Assembly: GCA_964573285.1 (NCBI GenBank)
Contig: CAZNJD010000077.1
Span: 1 to 27,296 of the forward strand
Source: UBA1140 sp964573285
GTDB taxonomy: Bacteria > Campylobacterota > Campylobacteria > Campylobacterales > Sulfurovaceae
Direction: 5' to 3'
Length of the DNA stretch: 27,296 nucleotides
Shown in pieces: positions 8,171 through 16,804 of this stretch (positions are counted from its first letter, which is position 1; every line of letters begins with the position of its first letter). Both the position numbers and the translations under genes were made by a program. The notes under the pieces are model-generated. The model did not search any database and was not told the DNA's origin. It saw only the letters and a program-made list of their open reading frames with translations.

Positions 8171-10028
8171 ATACCATATATTCTTCATACCATAACTGAA
8201 ATATAATGATATGCCAAATAAATCTTTCACTATAAATATCTCTATTATCGAAGCCTTTTAATAAAACTTTAATCTTCTCATAATCGAAAATATTCTGTTT
8301 TAATATATACTCATAGTTTAAATAACAATCTATTAAATAGTGCAAATCAGTATGAAGCCAATTAGAAACAGGTACTCCAAAACCCTTTTTGGGTCTATCC
8401 ATAATTTCTTTTGGAATATATTGATGTGTTAATCTTTTTAAAATATATTTTTTATCTCCATTTTTATATTTTAAAGAGTGAGGTATATTCATTGAAAATT
8501 CAATAATATTAAAATCTAAAATTGGAGTTCGCGATTCTAAAGAGAATGCCATAGAGGCTCTATCAACTTTTAGCAAAATATCATCAGGAAGATATGTAAT
8601 CATATCTTGAAGCATATACTTTTCTTGAATATTTTTAGATAGATTTATAATATCGAAATATTTTTTATCTATTTTATAACTATTATCTTTTACCAATCCA
8701 TCTAAATATAGATTAGTATAGAGATATTTAAAATTAACAATAGTATCATCACTATACATATATGATAATTTTGGTAATTTTTTATCTATTTTTGAACTTA
8801 ATCTATCAATATTAAATAATCTATTTACTTTACTATAGACTTTACTTATATATTTATACTGTTGTTGTTTAAGTACACTCTCATATCTACTATATCCACA
8901 AAACAGTTCATCCCCACCATCTCCAGATAGAGCAACGGTTACACTCTCTTTTGCTAATCTGCTCACAAGCATTGTTGCTATTTGAGAATCATCTGCAAAC
9001 GGTTCATCATAATATTTTGAAATCTCAAAAATCAATGGTTCTGCATCTTTGATAGGAAGATATAGTTCATGATGGTTTGTTTCTAAATATTTAGCTACCT
9101 TTTTAGCATAATTAGCTTCATTAAAATCTTTTTCATTAAAACCAATAGTAAATGTATCTATTGGAGTTGGTGACAACTTTTGCATAATTGCTGAGATTAA
9201 TGATGAGTCATATCCCCCACTGAGAAATGACCCTATAGGAACATCTGAAATCATTCTATATTTTACGGCCTTTGTTAATAGATTATCTAATCTATCTAAC
9301 AAACTTCTTTCATTTTCTTCTATAATTTCTCTATTTAAAAAAGTTTTTTTTATTGACCAATAGCTATTTATATCTAAAGTTCTATCTTTTAAATTAAACT
9401 CAAGATAATTCCCCGCCTCTAATTTATAACAATCATTAAAGATAGTATATGGAGCTACAATATATCCATAAAAAAGAAATAGATTTAGAGCATCTTTATT
9501 GATTATTTTTTCAAATGTTGGATAAAGCATTAGAGATTTTAATTCTGATGCAAATATAAAAGTATTATTTATAAAAGTATAATAAAGAGGTTTTTTACCA
9601 ATTCTATCTCTAGCCAAAAATAGTTTTTTATCTTTTTTATCATAAATTGCTATAGCAAACATACCATTAAATTTATTGATAGAGTCTATACCCCACAGAT
9701 GATAAGATTTTAGAATAACCTCTGTATCACTATCTGATTTAAAAGTATAATTATACTTCTCTAACTCTACTCTAATCTCTTGAAAATTATAAACCTCTCC
9801 ATTATAAACTATCTCATAATCTTCAAATATCATAGGTTGATGACCATCACTTGATAAGTCTAATATAGATAATCTTCGATGTCCTAATCCTATATTAAAA
9901 TCATCTTGTTTATAAAAACTATATCCACTATCATCAGGTCCTCTGTGATGAAGTATATCTGTCATATTGATTAGAGTTCTTTTATCTGATTTTTTGGTAA
10001 AATCACAAAATCCTGTTATTCCACACAT
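8169..10028 (-). CDS. asnB: Asparagine synthetase-type glutamine amidotransferase (AsnB family)
   Basis: This two-domain enzyme has 619 residues from the ATG at 10028. A TTG start two codons earlier would place two residues before MCGITGF, but class II amidotransferases need Cys2 exposed after Met removal, and GAAGAG lies at the right distance from 10028, so I chose the ATG. The N-terminal glutaminase domain has MCGITGF, HHRGPDDSG, LGHRRLSILD and YNGEVYNF. The synthetase domain has the ATP-pyrophosphatase loop SGGYDSS at 270-276 and ALSGDGGDELFCGY further on. Members in glycan loci often amidate sugar carboxyl groups or make amino-acid amides instead of supplying bulk asparagine; P. aeruginosa WbpS is an example. 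Here the start lies 2 nt after the stop of a glycosyltransferase gene, so a role in modifying the polysaccharide is likely. Simple asparagine synthesis cannot be excluded. Confidence 0.88.
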   Translation of the reverse strand: MCGITGFCDFTKKSDKRTLINMTDILHHRGPDDSGYSFYKQDDFNIGLGHRRLSILDLSSDGHQPMIFEDYEIVYNGEVYNFQEIRVELEKYNYTFKSDSDTEVILKSYHLWGIDSINKFNGMFAIAIYDKKDKKLFLARDRIGKKPLYYTFINNTFIFASELKSLMLYPTFEKIINKDALNLFLFYGYIVAPYTIFNDCYKLEAGNYLEFNLKDRTLDINSYWSIKKTFLNREIIEENERSLLDRLDNLLTKAVKYRMISDVPIGSFLSGGYDSSLISAIMQKLSPTPIDTFTIGFNEKDFNEANYAKKVAKYLETNHHELYLPIKDAEPLIFEISKYYDEPFADDSQIATMLVSRLAKESVTVALSGDGGDELFCGYSRYESVLKQQQYKYISKVYSKVNRLFNIDRLSSKIDKKLPKLSYMYSDDTIVNFKYLYTNLYLDGLVKDNSYKIDKKYFDIINLSKNIQEKYMLQDMITYLPDDILLKVDRASMAFSLESRTPILDFNIIEFSMNIPHSLKYKNGDKKYILKRLTHQYIPKEIMDRPKKGFGVPVSNWLHTDLHYLIDCYLNYEYILKQNIFDYEKIKVLLKGFDNRDIYSERFIWHIIIFQLWYEEYMV

Positions 10029-10030
10029 AA

Positions 10031-11263
10031 TCAACTCTTCTTTTTCGAGTATAAATCTAAGATTGCTGATTTATATTGATTATAAGCAATAATACTATCT
10101 AGCTTCTCTTTAGCAAACTCATGAGAAGCTTTAGAAATTTTATATCTATACTCATATTGTTGACATGCTACTAAATGATTAAAAATTTCATCAACGCTTG
10201 AAGCATTCAATATTGGAATATCTTTTCCCCATATATTTTCAAATACATCTAATCGTGCATTAGTAATTAATGGTTTTCCCATATATAAAGCATACACACC
10301 TATTGCACCCATCCAATGTCGTCCAACTTGGTCAAATATTACATCTGATTTTTTATACAACTCCAAAAGATTATCCAAAGACATCTCTTTATGCCAAATA
10401 ATAATATCCTCTATCCCTAAATCATTACAAAGCTGTTTAGCAATTTCAATATTTTCTTTAGAACCTTTTTCAATAAAATGAACCTCTATATTTTTGTTTA
10501 TAGTATAAAATTTTGCAATAGCTTTAATAATTAAATCATTTCCTTTATATTCAAATATATTATGTTTGGTTGTTTTAATTAAAAATCGTACACCTGAGAG
10601 TAGTACTAACTTTTTATTATTTTTTGGTGCTACAAACTCTATTCCTGTCTCTTTAAGATTTAATACATGTCTTCGTATATCTATAAACTCTTTTCCCTCC
10701 ATAATCTTTTCTATCAAATTATCTCCTATTTTATTCATGCCTATAGGAAAATATGATAAAATTTGACATGTTCTAATACCTTTTATATATCTATCTACAG
10801 ATGTTTTAAGTACTCTTTTTTTTAGATATTTAATAAAAATATTCTCATTATCTCTTACACTATCTAATATATGGTCATAATTACATGCTATATCTAAATC
10901 AGCACCACTAAAAAGTGCAATCTTAATATATTTTTTTTCATCAAAATAACTAGAGAGATGAAAACCATAATGATTAAAAAATATCACATCACAATCTTTC
11001 ATCTGGTTATATAACTTTCGTGTAAACAATCTATTGAAGAGTAATCTAAATATATTTTTTTTGAAAGGTATCTCTTTAATCCAATTTGGATAGGGATAAT
11101 CAATACTTTTAAAATGATATTCAGGTCTCATTAACATATTATCTCTAGGACTTTCAACAATATATTTTACATCAAAACCCTCTTCATAAAATTTCAATGC
11201 GTAATTCATTGGCATTGCATTCATGCTACCTATAAATCCAATTTTAATATTTTTATAATCCAT
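10031..11263 (-). CDS. Putative glycosyltransferase (atypical GT-B, GT4-like)
   Basis: This 410-residue protein opens IKIGFIGSMNAMPMNYAL, a Rossmann-like start. Its C-terminal half resembles the GT4 donor domain: VHFIEKG near 257, DLGIEDIIIWHKEMSLDNLLE, then LYKKSDVIFDQVGRHWMGAIG and MGKPLITNARLD. The usual EX7E motif is missing. The equivalent segment reads DQVGRHWMGAIGVYALYMG, with Asp-Gln where the first Glu would be, a variant seen in uncharacterised glycosyltransferases. A central ALFSGADLDIACNYD stretch lies between the domains. No membrane segment is evident. It lies between the flippase gene (4 nt) and asnB (2 nt). A glycosyltransferase role is the best reading, with an unknown donor. 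Confidence 0.7.
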   Translation of the reverse strand: MDYKNIKIGFIGSMNAMPMNYALKFYEEGFDVKYIVESPRDNMLMRPEYHFKSIDYPYPNWIKEIPFKKNIFRLLFNRLFTRKLYNQMKDCDVIFFNHYGFHLSSYFDEKKYIKIALFSGADLDIACNYDHILDSVRDNENIFIKYLKKRVLKTSVDRYIKGIRTCQILSYFPIGMNKIGDNLIEKIMEGKEFIDIRRHVLNLKETGIEFVAPKNNKKLVLLSGVRFLIKTTKHNIFEYKGNDLIIKAIAKFYTINKNIEVHFIEKGSKENIEIAKQLCNDLGIEDIIIWHKEMSLDNLLELYKKSDVIFDQVGRHWMGAIGVYALYMGKPLITNARLDVFENIWGKDIPILNASSVDEIFNHLVACQQYEYRYKISKASHEFAKEKLDSIIAYNQYKSAILDLYSKKKS

Positions 11264-11267
11264 TTTT

Positions 11268-12770
11268 CTATATCCTATAGTTTAATTTTCTTTTAATTAC
11301 TTCTCTTACTTTTGAAAGAGTCAATGAATTCAATAACAATAATAGTATTCCTAAACCAATTAGTAATACAAAAGTTGTCAATCTACTATAGTGGCTAAAG
11401 TCAATATCTATATATTTTAATAAAAATAGATATATCAAAGTAATAATAAAGGAAGGCATAATACCTTGTAATATCCAATCTTTATGAATACCTTTTGCAA
11501 ACTTATTATGTATAAAAGGTGGCCAAAATAAAAAAGAGATAAATTGAATAGTAAACCAAGCTATACCTGCACCCATAGCTCCATAATAACTCACAGCATA
11601 AAATACTATAGGTAACGCGAATAGTGGAAAATAAGTATTAAACTTAATATGATAAGTTAAATTACCATGAGCAAACTGTAAATAATATTGAAATGCTGCA
11701 ATAGCTAATACAGCATTACCAAGTGCATACCAAAATAGAATTTGACTAGCCCAAGTTGCGGCTATAGTATCACCTGTCCATGCATATAATAACTCATATG
11801 AATAAAAAGATACTATTCCAACTATAGAAAATATTAAAATAGAGATATATTGCGTACCTTTTTTATAAATAACTAACATCTCCTCCTCTCTATTATTAGA
11901 GAGAAGGGCTGTCATTCGAGGAAGAATAGCTTGACTTAATGGAGATGAAAACTGCATAATTGCACCTGAAACCAATACAACTAAAGAGAAGTATCCATAC
12001 TCTTTAAGTGGAATATAGTGAGATAGAAGTAGTTTATCTAATTGTGTATATACAACCCATACTCCTGATGTATATGCTAATCCTAAAGCAAAAGGAGCTA
12101 TATTTTTAATAGACTCTATAGAAGGTAATAGTATCCTACGATTTTTAGGTAAATTTTTATAAATTTTTCTTTTTAAAACCATAAACTCTATAACAGCTAC
12201 TATAGTTTGATAAATAAAATAATAAAAAATATCATTGGTAATATAGATAACCAATACCAATCCACCAACAAATCTAAAGGTAGCAATTGTAATTTTATAT
12301 ATATTTAACCAAACTTGCTCTTCAAATCCCAAAATCAAACTATTATAAAGGCTAACATACCATTTAAGAATTAAAATAAATCCCATAAGTTTAATAGCTT
12401 GTTCTACTGTTCTATAAGATAACTCTTTGATATTAAGCCAATGAATAGATATCCAATCACTAGATATAAAAACTGTAAGAAATACAAAAAAAGATACAAT
12501 AAGCATCATACTCTCAACACTTCTCAAAGTTAATTTAAGCTCTACTAATCCATTAACTTTATCTTTTAATCTAGCAGCCTCTCTTGATAGAACCTGACTA
12601 AATCCCATATCAAGTAGCATCATCCAAGACATTAACATTGTAAAAAATCCAACTAACCCATAAGCTTCGGCACCTAAATATTTTAGATATATAGGTAACA
12701 CAACTATACCAATGATAATAGTATAAAAGCGTCCAAGATAGTTAGCTATTACATTTTTTCTAAGATTCAT
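11268..12770 (-). CDS. wzx: Wzx-type oligosaccharide flippase
   Basis: This is a 500-residue polytopic protein of the MOP/PST exporter superfamily, with about 12-14 membrane helices across its length. The N-terminus NVIANYLGRFYTIIIGIVVLPIYLKYLGAEAYG is reduced here to its key features: an Asn-rich first loop, Pro-Ile-Tyr, and LGAEAYGLVGFF, which is the standard RfbX/Wzx signature. It would flip the undecaprenyl-linked repeat unit from the cytoplasmic to the periplasmic face. The start overlaps the 3' end of the thiamine-diphosphate enzyme gene by 11 nt, in a different frame. This pairs with a candidate Wzy and with Wza/Wzc to make a Wzx/Wzy-dependent pathway. MOP proteins are diverse, but the glycan context makes Wzx secure. 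Confidence 0.9.
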   Translation of the reverse strand: MNLRKNVIANYLGRFYTIIIGIVVLPIYLKYLGAEAYGLVGFFTMLMSWMMLLDMGFSQVLSREAARLKDKVNGLVELKLTLRSVESMMLIVSFFVFLTVFISSDWISIHWLNIKELSYRTVEQAIKLMGFILILKWYVSLYNSLILGFEEQVWLNIYKITIATFRFVGGLVLVIYITNDIFYYFIYQTIVAVIEFMVLKRKIYKNLPKNRRILLPSIESIKNIAPFALGLAYTSGVWVVYTQLDKLLLSHYIPLKEYGYFSLVVLVSGAIMQFSSPLSQAILPRMTALLSNNREEEMLVIYKKGTQYISILIFSIVGIVSFYSYELLYAWTGDTIAATWASQILFWYALGNAVLAIAAFQYYLQFAHGNLTYHIKFNTYFPLFALPIVFYAVSYYGAMGAGIAWFTIQFISFLFWPPFIHNKFAKGIHKDWILQGIMPSFIITLIYLFLLKYIDIDFSHYSRLTTFVLLIGLGILLLLLNSLTLSKVREVIKRKLNYRI

Positions 12771-14529
12771 AAGATAATTCTTTTTCTTCCTCTATTCTTA
12801 TCTGTTCTTGAAGTTCATCTCTATCTAAATAGGGACTCATATCTTCAAAAGGACGACTATAATCTAAAAGTGGTGAAACGGCCATCGATTTACCCGTTAA
12901 TTGAATTTCAATAACTCCACACTCATTACTTTGCATACTACTTTTAATAATCTCCTCAATATCATTTATTTTATAAGCTTGATAGCTTTTTATTCCATAA
13001 GACTCTCCTATTTTTTTAAAGTTAGGTGCAGTATAATCCTCTTTTGTACCTATATATTTACTATCTAAAAACTCATCTTGCATTGTTGTAACCATATATA
13101 GAGATGAGTTATTGAGAATAAATAGTTTAATTGGAAGATTTCGACTACGAATTACCTCTAACTCTTGAATATTCATCTGAATACCACCATCACCTGCAAT
13201 TATAATAGCTCTATGACCTGTACCAATAGTTGCTCCAATAGCTGCAGGAAGAGCAAAACCCATAGAACCCAGACCTCCTGTAAATAGTATCTGTTGACCT
13301 TTTTTAACATCTAATGCTTGAGCAGCCAACATTTGATGTTCGCCTACATCTACACAAAATATATCATTATCTTTTGAGTATTTTGATATAAGTGATACTA
13401 TTTTATTTCCCACTTTCTCTCTTTTATCTATCTCATATATATGTGGATATCTCTCCTTATAGCTTAAAACTTTTCTTTGCCATGGTTTAATATCTATATC
13501 TATTTTTTCTCTATTTAACTGCTCTAAAAATGGTTTTACATCTCCCAAAATAGATAAATCAACAGCTATTCTCGCACCTAATTCATATTTATCTATATCA
13601 ACCTGTACTACTTTTGTATTTTTTGCAAACTCTTTTGTATTTCGTCCTGTCTGTAGAGTATCAATTCTTGTACCTAAAGCAATAATCAAATCACTATTTG
13701 CAAGTGTCAAATTCCCATATCTATTACCCCATCTACCAATAAATCCTAAATTGTATGGATAACTTGTTTCTACAACATCTTTACCCATCAAAGAGTGAAC
13801 TATAGGGATATTTGATTTTTCCAAAAATTCTCTTAATTGTAATTTTGCATCTGCTAAATTAACACCATGCCCAACTAAAATAACGGGTTTTTTTGCACTA
13901 TTAATTAATCTAATAACTTTTTTTATATCACTATTATCTATTTTAATATCTTGTTCCATATTTTTATACTCATCACTATCAAAAAAAGAGTCCTCTTTTT
14001 CTGGTTCATAGTTTTCTTGATATTGGAAATTAACAGGAATAGAGATAAGAACAGGACCTTTTCTTCCCTCTTGTGTAAAATAGTAAGCTTTTTCTAATTC
14101 ATATCTTAACCTATGAATATCATTTATAAATACTGCGTATTTTGTAATAGGCTTAACTATAGATACAATATCAATATCTTGAAATCCAATTTGACGCATT
14201 CCCCTACTTGTATCTCGTTCAAATGAGTTTATATCACCTACAATAAACATAGAGGGAACAGAATCCAAAAAACAACTAGCAATTGGAGTAACTAAATTGG
14301 TTCCTCCAGGTCCACTTGTTACTGTAGCAATACCTGTTTTAGAAGTGGCTCTGGCATAACCCTCTGCTGAAAAACCTGAAGCTTGTTCATGTCTTGAATT
14401 TACTAATTCAATATCCTTATATTTGTCAATAGAGTCAAATAAATGAGCATTATTACCTCCAATATATCCAAAAACCTTATCTATACTATTTTGAATTAAA
14501 AATTCAATCACAAAATCTGATACTTTCAA
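12760..14529 (-). CDS. Thiamine-diphosphate enzyme, acetolactate-synthase-like
   Basis: This is a 589-residue enzyme of the AHAS/pyruvate-oxidase-like family. It has the catalytic glutamate in SRHEQASGF (Glu48), GPGGTN at 73-78, a central domain with VGHGVN (219-224), and the ThDP/Mg site GDGG (446-449) through ILNN (473-474). Full length and intact motifs point to an active enzyme. The start is TTG, preceded by AAGGA at 6 nt; no ATG fits the family N-terminus better. Housekeeping IlvB is unlikely because the gene is embedded between wzx and a GNAT gene and no small subunit lies nearby. In glycan loci such enzymes can add two-carbon units to keto-sugars (YerE type) or make a keto-acid precursor; which applies here is unknown. 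Confidence 0.83.
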   Translation of the reverse strand: MKVSDFVIEFLIQNSIDKVFGYIGGNNAHLFDSIDKYKDIELVNSRHEQASGFSAEGYARATSKTGIATVTSGPGGTNLVTPIASCFLDSVPSMFIVGDINSFERDTSRGMRQIGFQDIDIVSIVKPITKYAVFINDIHRLRYELEKAYYFTQEGRKGPVLISIPVNFQYQENYEPEKEDSFFDSDEYKNMEQDIKIDNSDIKKVIRLINSAKKPVILVGHGVNLADAKLQLREFLEKSNIPIVHSLMGKDVVETSYPYNLGFIGRWGNRYGNLTLANSDLIIALGTRIDTLQTGRNTKEFAKNTKVVQVDIDKYELGARIAVDLSILGDVKPFLEQLNREKIDIDIKPWQRKVLSYKERYPHIYEIDKREKVGNKIVSLISKYSKDNDIFCVDVGEHQMLAAQALDVKKGQQILFTGGLGSMGFALPAAIGATIGTGHRAIIIAGDGGIQMNIQELEVIRSRNLPIKLFILNNSSLYMVTTMQDEFLDSKYIGTKEDYTAPNFKKIGESYGIKSYQAYKINDIEEIIKSSMQSNECGVIEIQLTGKSMAVSPLLDYSRPFEDMSPYLDRDELQEQIRIEEEKELSYES

Positions 14530-14540
14530 AATATATCCTT

Positions 14541-14556
14541 TATATATATATATATT
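14541..14556. repeat. (TA)7 dinucleotide tract
   Basis: Seven TA units followed by TT fill the gap between the GNAT gene stop and the ribosome-binding site of the thiamine-diphosphate enzyme gene. The tract lies in the translation initiation region, so a length change could alter spacing to upstream sequence, though not the AAGGA-to-TTG distance. Confidence 0.7.
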
Positions 14557-15008
14557 TAATTAGCTTCTTTAATAGTATATTTTAATAAACATCTATTTGC
14601 TATCTTTTTATCTTTTAGAAAACCATTTTTTTCTAAAAAATTAATTAATACATTATTATTACAATCTGGTGTAATATGTATCTCTTTAAAAGAGTTCTCT
14701 TTTGCATACTCAATAACTAACCTAATAAGTTTGCTACCCAATCCCAAACTACGATATTCATTCAAAAAGGATATACCTGAGATATATCCAATTTTTGTTA
14801 CATAATCATTAAAATAACAAGCACATAAACCTACTAACTTATCTTGTTGATAACAAGTGAAATTTATTGCATATTTACTCAATTTTTCAGAATAAGTATC
14901 GAGATTAACAAGATTACTTAGTTTTTCATAATGTGCCTCATTATTGGCTTCTAATAAATTCAATATTTCTTGTTTTGATAATGACTTTATATAAAAATCA
15001 ACTTCCAT
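14556..15008 (-). CDS. GNAT-family N-acetyltransferase
   Basis: This is a 150-residue, single-domain acetyl-CoA-dependent acyltransferase. The acetyl-CoA loop is RSLGLGSKLIRLVIEYA, with Arg86, Gly89 and Gly91 giving the R-x-x-G-x-G motif A. It is preceded by the beta-strand YISGISFLNEY and followed by EIHITPDCNNNVLINFLEKNGF, the usual motif B. AGGAG lies at good distance from the ATG. The gene is 9 nt after the WbqC-family gene and 26 nt before the thiamine-diphosphate enzyme gene. The natural reading is acetylation of an amino group on the sugar, or on an amino acid attached to the sugar, made by the upstream aminotransferase. The acceptor is inferred from context only. Confidence 0.85.
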   Translation of the reverse strand: MEVDFYIKSLSKQEILNLLEANNEAHYEKLSNLVNLDTYSEKLSKYAINFTCYQQDKLVGLCACYFNDYVTKIGYISGISFLNEYRSLGLGSKLIRLVIEYAKENSFKEIHITPDCNNNVLINFLEKNGFLKDKKIANRCLLKYTIKEAN

Positions 15009-15017
15009 TTTAATCTC

Positions 15018-15707
15018 CTAATATAATTTATACTCTTTTAATATCTCTTGAATTTTATCTTTTGAGTTGAACATCATAATATCAATAATAGATAGATAAG
15101 AAACAAATTCATTATCAAACTGTTTATACTCTATATTCTCTGTCTCTAAAAAACTAAGCTCTATGCCCTCTTTTAAAAAATCTTTTTTGTTATAAAGTTC
15201 TACTCCACCAATTGCATTGATATATTCAGTTGCACCAACCTTTTTACATATATCTATCGTTCTAGCTTGTGCTTTTAGAGTTGTTTCACCTTGTAAATCA
15301 CTTAAATATATAAACTCAGTATTAATACCCAAATATTGTGCTATCTCTTTTATAGAATAACCTATATATTTAGCCAAGTTTTTCTCTCTATTTAAAAGTA
15401 TTTTTTCAATTAATGGATATACTTCATTAAAATAGGGTGCCTTTTTGTAAGCATGAAAAATAGATTTAATAATTTTTTTACTATTATTCCCCACTTTTAC
15501 CTCATTAATTAGTGTATCTGCATGAACACCCAAAACCTCTAATGTAAAAAGATGTTTTTTCCCATCAACAAGAATGCTATTTCTATTGATATATCCCTTT
15601 TTTATATACTGCATACTATCAGATATAACATATACATCTGATAGATTTATTAACTGCCAATAGCCAATATATGGGAATAAATAAGGTTGATTACTTCCTA
15701 CTATCAT
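15018..15707 (-). CDS. WbqC-family protein (candidate amino-sugar acyl/aminoacyl transferase)
   Basis: This 229-residue protein begins MIVGSNQPYLFPYIGYWQLI, which is the WbqC signature (Gln-Pro-Tyr-x-Phe-Pro-Tyr-x-Gly-Tyr-x-x-Leu-Ile). YVISDSMQYIKKGYINRN (about 26-43) and a C-terminal YLSIIDIMMFN, also typical, follow. The family occurs in O-antigen loci. A member in E. coli/Shigella O-antigen loci has been proposed to attach glycine to 4-amino-4,6-dideoxyglucose, but I know of no settled biochemistry. Here it overlaps the sugar aminotransferase gene by 4 nt (ATGA) and precedes a GNAT gene, the order expected if it acts on the new amino group. No signal peptide or membrane helix is seen, so it is cytoplasmic. 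Family membership is firm; function is inference. Confidence 0.85.
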   Translation of the reverse strand: MIVGSNQPYLFPYIGYWQLINLSDVYVISDSMQYIKKGYINRNSILVDGKKHLFTLEVLGVHADTLINEVKVGNNSKKIIKSIFHAYKKAPYFNEVYPLIEKILLNREKNLAKYIGYSIKEIAQYLGINTEFIYLSDLQGETTLKAQARTIDICKKVGATEYINAIGGVELYNKKDFLKEGIELSFLETENIEYKQFDNEFVSYLSIIDIMMFNSKDKIQEILKEYKLY

Positions 15708-16801
15708 ACTAAAGACTCTTCCTGCTCTCTTATATTTTCAAGAGTTTTGATAATAATTTTACTTACAATAGGCTCTACTCCAGAGTGCATTGGAATAACT
15801 AAAATTCTACTTGCTATATCTCTTGAATTTTTCATAATCTCTCTATGCTCAACAAAAGGTAGCGTATCAAGTGATGGTTTAAAATATTGTCTAGCTGCAA
15901 TATTATGCTCTAATAGAGCTTCTCTAACTAGAGTCATCTCATTTTCATCTCTAAAGAGTATAGGGAAATAGCTGTAACTTTGTGTTGCATCTATATTTTG
16001 TTTTTGTAGTTGTATATAATCCCCAAGTTGACTTGTATAAAAACGATGACTTGTTTTTCGTTCCTGAAAAATTTTATCTTCCTCTTCAAGCATACATAAA
16101 CCCATAGCTGCTTCAACCTCATTAATTTTTGCATTAATTCCTAACATTCCAACAGAATCAGGTCCATCTATTCCATAATTCCGTACTATTTTTGCCTTCT
16201 CATATAGAGAGTCATCTTTAATAACAATAGCTGCCCCTTCGATAGTATGAAACATTTTAGTTGCATGAAAACTAATAATTGACATATCTCCAAAATTGAG
16301 TATATGTTTATCTTTATATTGAACATCAAAAGCATGAGAGGCATCATAAATAACTTTTAGATTATATTTTTTTGCTATATTATCAATACTTTCTATATCA
16401 CAAGCATTTCCAAAGACATGACATGGTGCAATTGCACAAGTTTTATTATTGATAAGTTTTTCAATATTTTCTGGTTCTATATTATATGTATCTTTATTAA
16501 TATCGGCAAAAACAGGAGTTAGTCGTTCAGCTACAATAGCACTAGTAGTTGATATAAAACTAAATGGTGTAGTTATAACTTCCCCACCATCTTGTTCTAA
16601 TAATCTATAAGCAAACTGTAAAGCATCTGTTCCACTTGATATACAGAGCAGATTTTTTACACCTAAATACTCTTCAAGTTTTTTTTCTAACTCTTGAACC
16701 AATGGACCATTATTAGTTAACCATCCACTCTCATAAATACCATCTATATATGCCTTGAATTTTTCTTTTGGTGGCATATAAATTTTTGTTACAAATGTCA
16801 T
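15704..16801 (-). CDS. DegT/DnrJ/EryC1/StrS sugar aminotransferase, VioA-like
   Basis: This is a 365-residue PLP-dependent aminotransferase acting on a nucleotide-linked keto-sugar. The N-terminus has YESGWLTNNGPLVQELE, typical of dTDP-4-amino-4,6-dideoxyglucose (VioA) and related transaminases. PLP contacts are SSGTDAL at 55-61, the ring-binding Asp153 in YDASHAFD, and Lys182 in SFHATKMFHTIEG, where Lys forms the Schiff base. It lies 3 nt after rmlB, whose product is the expected 4-keto substrate. No 3,4-ketoisomerase gene is present, so amination at C4 is favoured over C3, giving dTDP-Qui4N or dTDP-Fuc4N. An AAGGA site 7 nt before the ATG supports the start. The exact stereochemistry cannot be read from the sequence. 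Confidence 0.88.
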   Translation of the reverse strand: MTFVTKIYMPPKEKFKAYIDGIYESGWLTNNGPLVQELEKKLEEYLGVKNLLCISSGTDALQFAYRLLEQDGGEVITTPFSFISTTSAIVAERLTPVFADINKDTYNIEPENIEKLINNKTCAIAPCHVFGNACDIESIDNIAKKYNLKVIYDASHAFDVQYKDKHILNFGDMSIISFHATKMFHTIEGAAIVIKDDSLYEKAKIVRNYGIDGPDSVGMLGINAKINEVEAAMGLCMLEEEDKIFQERKTSHRFYTSQLGDYIQLQKQNIDATQSYSYFPILFRDENEMTLVREALLEHNIAARQYFKPSLDTLPFVEHREIMKNSRDIASRILVIPMHSGVEPIVSKIIIKTLENIREQEESLV

Positions 16802-16804
16802 CTT

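Noticed and set aside
10029..10034. TTG start two codons upstream for asnB
   Set aside because: It would bury the catalytic cysteine; the ATG at 10028 gives MCGI with a well-spaced GAAGAG.
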